The notes beneath the pieces were generated by a model that worked only from the letters and a program-made list of their open reading frames with translations, was not told the DNA's origin and made no database searches. DNA of 10,686 bases from Holosporales bacterium (GTDB lineage: Bacteria > Pseudomonadota > Alphaproteobacteria > UBA3830 > JAIRMZ01), in the NCBI GenBank assembly GCA_031279495.1, contig JAITIJ010000091.1, forward strand, positions 1-10,686. The letters run 5' to 3'. Positions 6,271 through 10,686 of this stretch are shown here, one piece after another; within the stretch, counting starts at the first letter, position 1; every line of letters starts with the position of its first letter. A program made the translations under genes and the position numbers.

Positions 6271-7533
6271 ATGACGGGAAAGCGACAACACACCACGAAA
6301 CAACACGACATTCCATCCTCAAGCCCTTTTTATAAGGGCTTTTTTTTTATATCAAAATTTGTCCCTAAAGAGATATTTGCTATCTCGTTCTTTGGCTTGT
6401 TCCTTGGAATGTCTACCACCATGGTCTATTGCCAAATAGGAATGTTTCTAAAGACAGAATTGCATGCCACAGAGGCTACCGTTGCCCTTATAGATGGTGT
6501 TATTGAGTTTGTCTCGTTCATATGTCGTATTTTAGCTGGCATATTGAGTGATTATTTCCGTGACCGCAAGCTGATTTTGCTGTTTGGGTGTCTAGCCACG
6601 CTCTTCGCAAGATCGATCTTAGCAGCTGCCGCGTCTCCCTTGACGGTAACCCTTATTCAAACAGTAGAAAGAATAGGGAATGGTTTTCAAGCAACAGCTA
6701 GAGATGCTCTGATAGCCGATGCTAGCCATATAGGAAACAGGGGGAAGGCCTATGGTTTTAGCCGGTCTTTGAAGACCATCGGATGTTTATCTGGCATTCC
6801 CTTGTCTATTCTCGTCATGTATTTAAGTCATGACAACTACAGAGCAGTGTTTTTATGTGCCACTATTCCTGTCATGCTTTCTATTATATGTCTTTTGACG
6901 ATTAAAATACCGAAAGAAGCAAATAGAAAAGAGGACACGGCAATAAAAAATCCGTTTCGATGGAAATATCTCCGATCTCTTGATGTGGTGTTTTGGAAGA
7001 TTTTACTTCTAGCTTTTATATTTGAGATTGGGCATTTTACGGAAACATTGCTTCCCATCTACGCGAGCAAATTCCTCTCGAAAACGACCACAGGCTTAGA
7101 GAGTATGTTTATTAGTCTTGGACAAATTCTACTATCTTTCCCTGTTGGTTTGTATGCAGATAAATTTGGGAAAAATATACTGATAAAAATCTGCATAGTG
7201 TTTATGATCGTAGCAAATATATCCTTTATTTTTATAGATTCTATTATAGGTGTTTATTTAGGAGCTTTCCTATGGGGAGGACAAATGACGGCTATTCAAG
7301 GGTTGTTTTTGTCTCTTATAAGCGAGAAAGCAAACCAACATATCCGAGCAACAGCGATTGGAATATATTATTGCGTTGTGGGCATAGCTTTTCTCCTTTC
7401 CTCTATAATTGCGGGACGTATTTGGATACATTTCGGAGGGAAATACGCCTTTATCTATAGCCTGAGCGTCTCTTGCGTTGCGCTGGTCGCAGCAAAATCA
7501 TTGTTGCCAGCAGCTCGTCATAAATTCACTTAA
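6271..7533 (+). CDS. Major facilitator superfamily (MFS) transporter
   Basis: A 420-residue inner-membrane carrier with about twelve hydrophobic segments. Residues 1-33 are hydrophilic or mixed and cytoplasmic. The MFS motif A between helices 2 and 3 is GILSDYFRDRK (90-100), and the matching signature in the second half is GLYADKFGK (293-301). ERIGNGFQATARDALIAD (133-150), with its charged RDALIAD segment, is typical of bacterial MFS members in the general drug/metabolite group. The substrate cannot be told from sequence; in intracellular bacteria such carriers often import host metabolites, which is only a possibility here. The ATG follows GGAAAG by a few bases. Codons 18-26 coincide with an intrinsic-terminator hairpin and a T9 run, and no good in-frame start lies between that hairpin and helix 1. 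The gene stands alone, ending 25 bp before a bidirectional terminator shared with the convergent repeat-protein gene. Confidence 0.9.
   Translation: MTGKRQHTTKQHDIPSSSPFYKGFFFISKFVPKEIFAISFFGLFLGMSTTMVYCQIGMFLKTELHATEATVALIDGVIEFVSFICRILAGILSDYFRDRKLILLFGCLATLFARSILAAAASPLTVTLIQTVERIGNGFQATARDALIADASHIGNRGKAYGFSRSLKTIGCLSGIPLSILVMYLSHDNYRAVFLCATIPVMLSIICLLTIKIPKEANRKEDTAIKNPFRWKYLRSLDVVFWKILLLAFIFEIGHFTETLLPIYASKFLSKTTTGLESMFISLGQILLSFPVGLYADKFGKNILIKICIVFMIVANISFIFIDSIIGVYLGAFLWGGQMTAIQGLFLSLISEKANQHIRATAIGIYYCVVGIAFLLSSIIAGRIWIHFGGKYAFIYSLSVSCVALVAAKSLLPAARHKFT
6321..6348 (+). terminator. Intrinsic-terminator-like hairpin inside the MFS reading frame
   Basis: AAGCCCTT (6321-6328), loop TTTAT (6329-6333), AAGGGCTT (6334-6341): a perfect 8-bp stem leading straight into a run of T (6340-6348). 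It begins 50 nt after the MFS ATG. It could be an attenuator, or end a short leader RNA of about 200 nt starting at the 6109-6137 promoter. Confidence 0.65.
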
Positions 7534-7558
7534 TACAGAGAAATGCAAAAAGAGAAGA

Positions 7559-7576
7559 GGGGGCCGAAGCCCCCCC
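7559..7576. terminator. Bidirectional terminator between the convergent MFS and repeat-protein genes
   Basis: GGGGGC (7559-7564), loop CGAA, GCCCCC (7569-7574): a strong G+C stem with a stable tetraloop (TTCG on the minus strand). On plus it is followed by ATTTTACTT and on minus by CTCTTCTCTTTTT, so it can end both transcripts. It lies 25 nt after the MFS stop and immediately after the stop of the minus-strand gene. Confidence 0.8.
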
Positions 7577-7579
7577 ATT

Positions 7580-9355
7580 TTACTTATTCCTTGGTTTAGG
7601 TTTAGAACGGTTTACCCGTGGCTTTGGAGGCGCGTGTTTTTCTGCATGATGCTGAGGCGCGTGTTTTTCTGCATGATGCGCCTGAGGATGGGGTAGTGTT
7701 TTTGGGAGCGCCGCATGGGATGGCGGATGTAATGTCCTCATACTCTTGTTTGCTCTGGGTGCTGCTCTTTTCCCTGTTCTAGGCGGTTTCTTTGCTGCAG
7801 GCGGTTTCTTTGCCGCAAGCGGTCTCTTTGCCGCAAGCGCGCCTCTTTTCCCTGTTCTAGGTGGTTTCTTTACTGCAGGCGGTCTCTTTGCCGCAAGCGG
7901 TCTCTTTGCCGCAGGCGGTCTCTTTGCTGCAGGCGGTTTCTTTGCCGCAGGCGGTTTCTTTGCTGCAGGCGGTCTCTTTGCCGCAAGCGCACCTCTTTTC
8001 CCTGTTCTAGGCGGTTTCTTTACTGCAGGCGGTCTCTTTGCCGCAAGCGCGCCTCTTTTCCCTGTTCTGGGCGGTTTCTTTGCTGCAGGCGGTCTCTTTG
8101 CCGCAAGCGCTTTCTTTGCCGCAAGTGCGCCTCTTTTCCCTGTTCTAGGTGCTGCTCTTCCCCTTGCCGCCGCAGGAGCTTGTCGGCGCTGTCGAGCCAC
8201 TGCTCGTTGCTCACGTGCCGCTTGTCGACGCTCCGCACGTGTTCCAGCCTTTTGACGTCGAGGACGGTTCTCCTGAGCATTCACTCCGCGTGGATTCCCA
8301 CGCCTGTTTAGACCTGGATCCCGATTCGCTCTAGCCTCGCGTTTTGCTTGTCGGCGTTCTGCACGTGTCGTCTTCGCTCCGCGTCCTGCAGGAGCTCTTC
8401 CCCTTGCCGCCGCAGGAGCTTGTCGGCGCTGTCGAGCCACTGCTCGTTGCTCACGTGCTATTCGTCGACGCTCCGCACGTGTTCCGGACTTACGTCGAGG
8501 ACGGTTCTCCTGCGCATTCACTCCGCGTGGATTCCCATGCCTGTTTAGACCTGGATCCCGATTCGCTCTAGCCTCGCGTTTTGCTTGTTGGCGTTCTGCG
8601 CGTGTCGGCTTTGCTCTGGGCTCTTCTTCCTGTTCTATTTGTTTGTTTTGTTTCCTCGCGCGATGTTCTTCCAACTGATTCTTCGCTGCAGAGGCTACAG
8701 ATGTAACTCCAGTCCACAGAGATCTTGCCGTTCCCAATGGATCAGTAACTGCTGATTGGATTCTTTCATTAGCTGCTGCTGCCAGTTGCCGCTCTGCACC
8801 CAGCACAATTCCTTTCCCAGCTTCACCAACGGCTTCCTCGGTGCGTTTGACATCTTCTTTGACCTGTTCTTTCACACTAGGTGTGTGTTCAGGCTCTGCT
8901 GCTTCTGCTTCAGGACGCTCTGCTGCTGCTTCTGCTTCAGGACGCTCTGCTTCTGCTTCAGGACGCTCTGCTGCTTCTTCTTCGGGCTCTGCTTCTGCTT
9001 CAGCAGGAGCTTCTTCAGCAGGAGCTTCTTCAGCAGGAGCTTCTTCAGCAGGAGCTTCTTCAGCAGGTGCTTCTTCAGCAAGTGCTTCTTCAGCAGGTGC
9101 TTCTTCAGCAAGTGCTTCTTCAGCAGGTGCTTCTTCAGCAAGAGCTTCTTCAGCAGGCGCTTCTTCAGCAGGCGCTTCTTCAGCAGGCGCTTCTTCAGCA
9201 GGTGCTTCTTCAGCAGGCGCTTCTTCAGCAGGAGCTTCTTCAGCAGGTGCTTCTTCTACGTCTTCACTCTGAGACCAAGCTACTTCTAGTGGAAGAGACA
9301 TCATAGCGATTGCTGTAGTTATCCATAAAATTTCTCTTTTCGACCGTATAAACAT
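7580..9355 (-). CDS. Secreted repeat-built polyampholyte with histone-H1-like C-terminal block
   Basis: A 591-residue low-complexity protein. Residues 1-29 look like a signal peptide (basic MFIRSKR, hydrophobic ILWITTAIAMMSLPL, then AWSQ). Residues 34-118 are seventeen acidic EEAPA units (three read EEALA), followed by a Glu/Ala/Pro-rich stretch to about 158. Residues 160-235 are the only complex-looking segment, probably helical (VKEQVKEDVKRTEEAVGEAGKG). Residues 251-401 hold two copies of a 79-residue Arg-rich module (TRAERRQAKREARANRDPG). Residues 403-535 are Lys/Pro/Ala repeats (PPAAKK, PRTGKRGALAAK) like eukaryotic histone H1 tails and bacterial H1-like proteins. The tail is His-rich with HHAEKHAP twice. 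The basic half should bind nucleic acid or other polyanions; the signal peptide argues against a chromosomal role. No enzyme domain is visible. Codons in the repeats are more G+C-rich than the flanks. AGGAGG lies 4 nt before ATG. Confidence 0.88.
   Translation of the reverse strand: MFIRSKREILWITTAIAMMSLPLEVAWSQSEDVEEAPAEEAPAEEAPAEEAPAEEAPAEEAPAEEAPAEEALAEEAPAEEALAEEAPAEEALAEEAPAEEAPAEEAPAEEAPAEEAPAEAEAEPEEEAAERPEAEAERPEAEAAAERPEAEAAEPEHTPSVKEQVKEDVKRTEEAVGEAGKGIVLGAERQLAAAANERIQSAVTDPLGTARSLWTGVTSVASAAKNQLEEHRARKQNKQIEQEEEPRAKPTRAERQQAKREARANRDPGLNRHGNPRGVNAQENRPRRKSGTRAERRRIAREQRAVARQRRQAPAAARGRAPAGRGAKTTRAERRQAKREARANRDPGLNRRGNPRGVNAQENRPRRQKAGTRAERRQAAREQRAVARQRRQAPAAARGRAAPRTGKRGALAAKKALAAKRPPAAKKPPRTGKRGALAAKRPPAVKKPPRTGKRGALAAKRPPAAKKPPAAKKPPAAKRPPAAKRPLAAKRPPAVKKPPRTGKRGALAAKRPLAAKKPPAAKKPPRTGKRAAPRANKSMRTLHPPSHAALPKTLPHPQAHHAEKHAPQHHAEKHAPPKPRVNRSKPKPRNK
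7622..7690 (-). repeat. His-rich tail repeat (27-nt period)
   Basis: Encodes residues 556-578 of the repeat protein, with HHAEKHAP at 560-567 and 569-576. The DNA repeats with a 27-nt period (GCGCGTGTTTTTCTGCATGA on plus, twice). Confidence 0.8.
7751..8149 (-). repeat. Histone-H1-like Lys/Pro/Ala repeats (18-nt unit plus composite units)
   Basis: Encodes residues 403-535. The basic unit is 18 nt (PPAAKK/PPAAKR, plus-strand GGCGGTTTCTTTGCCGCA). It is interrupted by the longer PRTGKRGALAAK unit (four full copies and a diverged fifth, PRTGKRAAPRANK). All units are multiples of three, so copy-number changes keep the frame. Confidence 0.9.
8153..8605 (-). repeat. Tandem duplication of a 237-bp Arg-rich module
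   Basis: Copy 1 (8605-8369, residues 251-329) and copy 2 (8368-8153, residues 330-401) share most bases over most of their length. They differ by a 3-nt indel (RRKSG against RRQKAG) and scattered substitutions, so the duplication is fairly recent and frame-preserving. Confidence 0.88.
9002..9256 (-). repeat. Seventeen 15-nt repeats encoding EEAPA
   Basis: Perfect 15-nt periodicity. Variation is almost confined to two places: the third base of one Ala codon (GCT/GCA/GCG, silent) and a CCT-to-CTT change giving Leu in three units. No spacers, so it is not a CRISPR array. Confidence 0.95.
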
Positions 9356-9359
9356 TATT

Positions 9360-9365
9360 CCTCCT
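9360..9365 (-). promoter_or_regulatory. Ribosome binding site of the repeat-protein gene
   Basis: A perfect AGGAGG on the minus strand, 4 nt before ATG 9355. It is the strongest Shine-Dalgarno in the window and suggests high expression. Confidence 0.8.
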
Positions 9366-9373
9366 ACGGCATA

Positions 9374-9393
9374 ATCATAATTAATGTTATGAT
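9374..9393. promoter_or_regulatory. Inverted repeat upstream of the repeat-protein gene
   Basis: ATCATAA (9374-9380), 6-nt spacer, TTATGAT (9387-9393): a perfect 7-bp dyad just upstream of the ribosome site, in the expected -10 region. It could be an operator, but in such A+T-rich DNA it may be chance. Confidence 0.3.
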
Positions 9394-9511
9394 CATTATC
9401 GACAAAAATAATTAATTTTTCATGAATTTATTCGAAAAATAGATATCTCTGAATGCAAAACCAATAAGTGCAAAACGCGTTTAATTGCACACTATCCTAG
9501 AAAAACAAAAA

Positions 9512-10084
9512 TTATGCATTTCCACAAAATGCGCTTAATCTCTCTGGAACGATATTAAAAACAGAAAAAGCACGTTGCCATTTAGTCCTTACGTCAGTCG
9601 AGAACATCAATTCTATATTTGGCTCCATACATAGCCACTCATTCTCTTGAAAATCATATTCAAGTTGTCCAATAGGCCAATATGTATAACCCATCGCAAT
9701 CCAATAATATTGGGGAATTCCATCAGAAACGATGGACTTTAATATTCCAATAGTTTTTGTTAAAGCAAAATTCTCTCCAATGGGTATGCTTTCCTGCGTT
9801 AAAAAATCTGCAGTATGCAAAATAAATCCTTTATCCATATCTGTGGATCCGCCATGGTATATGCACGCGTTTTTTAATGTTTGCTTTCTCGTCAGTCCGA
9901 CATGTAGCAAAAGATCGTCAAATTGTATTTTTGACTCCAGACGATTGAGAATAATTCCTGTAGATCCTTTTTCATTGTGCTCGCACACAAACATAACTGT
10001 CTGTGCAAAACGAGGCGTTCTAACATGAGGCATAGCGATCAAAAGCTTTCCAGCAAAATTATAATAAGGAGATATTGTCTTCAT
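9512..10084 (-). CDS. YqgE/AlgH family protein
   Basis: A 190-residue cytoplasmic protein of the YqgE/AlgH family, whose molecular role is poorly defined; the Pseudomonas member was first described as an alginate regulator. Family landmarks appear in order: GKLLIAMPHVRTPRFAQTV (12-30), CEHNEKGSTGIILNR (34-48), GGSTDMDKGFILHTAD (78-93), and AMGYTYWPIGQLEYDFQENE (130-149). Length is normal. The usual GGPV reads GGST, a departure at a well-conserved place. ATG 10084 is preferred because conserved similarity starts soon after it; an in-frame TTG at 10102 would add six residues (MHHNKC). Neither start has a clear Shine-Dalgarno. The gene is separated by about 156 bp from the repeat-protein gene on the same strand, and the latter has its own strong ribosome site, so they are probably independent units. 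Confidence 0.93.
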   Translation of the reverse strand: MKTISPYYNFAGKLLIAMPHVRTPRFAQTVMFVCEHNEKGSTGIILNRLESKIQFDDLLLHVGLTRKQTLKNACIYHGGSTDMDKGFILHTADFLTQESIPIGENFALTKTIGILKSIVSDGIPQYYWIAMGYTYWPIGQLEYDFQENEWLCMEPNIELMFSTDVRTKWQRAFSVFNIVPERLSAFCGNA

Positions 10085-10686
10085 GCATTTATTGTGATGC
10101 AAGAATGTTAATAAAATGCTAAGTAAAATTTTAGAGTTTTCTTTTAGTCTTAGTTGAGAATCGATATGAATTTTTAATTTTTAATAAAATCGACAGAAGA
10201 GAGTAAAAATGAAGCGAAAATGCGACCTTTCTTCGAGATTGTTCAATAGACTTTCTGCGAACCAAGAATATGAAAATGGAAAGACTAAATTTTGAGCTAT
10301 CAGGTGAATAACCGAACTTCATCGAATGAAAGAGTATCTCTTTTTCTCATGTTTCGCCTAAGAACAGAGGGTCTAATGCACGTCGCAGATAGAGCTCCAC
10401 TGGAAAAATAAAAGGGAATCAGCATAAATTTTTACAGGAGTCACAGATTGTCTTAACGAAAACTTTTAGGCAGAGAACAACCGCATCAATATTTCCACTA
10501 TGTTTTATTCTTCTATTCTCTTTTTTATAAAAGATCTAATGTGTTCTACTCTGTTCTCGTCTTGTCTTTTATTTAACAAAGATGGAGAAACGCAGTAATA
10601 TTAAGCATAGTTTATAAAATTTAGGAGTAAATACCATGCAATGTCTTTAAAATGATTTAAAATGATCTGTTCAGCCGATCTCGTAT
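10085..10686. other. A+T-rich region without a supported gene
   Basis: About 600 bp. A 63-codon minus frame (10131-10322) has no ribosome site, resembles nothing and is probably chance. At 10646-10665 the 10-mer TTTAAAATGA is repeated in tandem. TAGGAG precedes ATG 10636 on plus by a good distance, but the frame stops after four codons. On the minus strand one frame is open from the right edge (10684) to TAA at 10601-10603, 27 codons ending LLLNFINYA; it could be the end of a gene outside the window, or chance. Confidence 0.45.

Noticed and set aside
9002..9256. CRISPR array
   Set aside because: The units are 15 nt, contiguous and without spacers, and they lie inside a coding sequence.
7746..9306. 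Plus-strand frames over the repeat-protein gene, Phe/Gly/Ala-, Ser/Ala/Gly- and Leu/Gln-rich
   Set aside because: They are open only because the 15- and 18-nt repeats keep all frames free of stops. The minus-strand frame has the signal peptide, a perfect ribosome site and the terminator.
10131..10322. 63-codon minus frame upstream of the YqgE gene
   Set aside because: No ribosome site, Ser/Lys/Phe-rich composition expected from A+T-rich DNA, no motif.

Overview
The window looks like a piece of an alphaproteobacterial genome, probably an obligate intracellular or symbiotic lineage (Holosporales/Rickettsiales-like). The evidence is indirect: an exported DUF2608/HAD-type protein of the kind known from Legionella, Chlamydia-related bacteria and Holosporales, a drug/metabolite-type MFS carrier, a histone-H1-like low-complexity secreted protein, scattered single tRNA genes and an A+T-rich, gene-poor end. 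The taxon is an inference from gene content, not a match.

Left part (1-1663, minus strand): one long open frame enters from the left edge and fills the whole stretch. It has a signal peptide, a DUF2608-like HAD domain with all four HAD motifs, and then a kinase-like domain with an HxDPHxxN catalytic loop. A HAD phosphatase-like module and a kinase-like module in one exported protein is the most striking feature here. Divergent from it (1802-4748, plus) is the cell-elongation pair mrdA (PBP2) and mrdB/rodA, overlapping by a few codons: the transpeptidase and glycosyltransferase that insert lateral-wall peptidoglycan.

Middle (4749-6270): four tRNA genes, Pro(GGG) and Ala(GGC) on plus, and Tyr(GUA)-Gly(UCC) on minus one base apart. 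Each unit has a sigma70-like promoter with a 17-bp spacer and the -10 box 9-10 nt before the tRNA. A 67-aa basic protein of unknown function lies between Pro and Ala. A gene-poor leader region follows, with a candidate promoter.

Right part: an MFS transporter (6271-7533) whose first codons contain a textbook intrinsic-terminator hairpin with a T9 run. It converges on a repeat-built secreted protein (7580-9355, minus) across a shared bidirectional terminator. That protein has an acidic (EEAPA)17 N-terminal block, a tandemly duplicated Arg-rich module, a histone-H1-like Lys/Pro/Ala block and a His-rich tail. Further right is a YqgE/AlgH-family gene (9512-10084, minus), then about 600 bp of A+T-rich DNA with no gene I can support.
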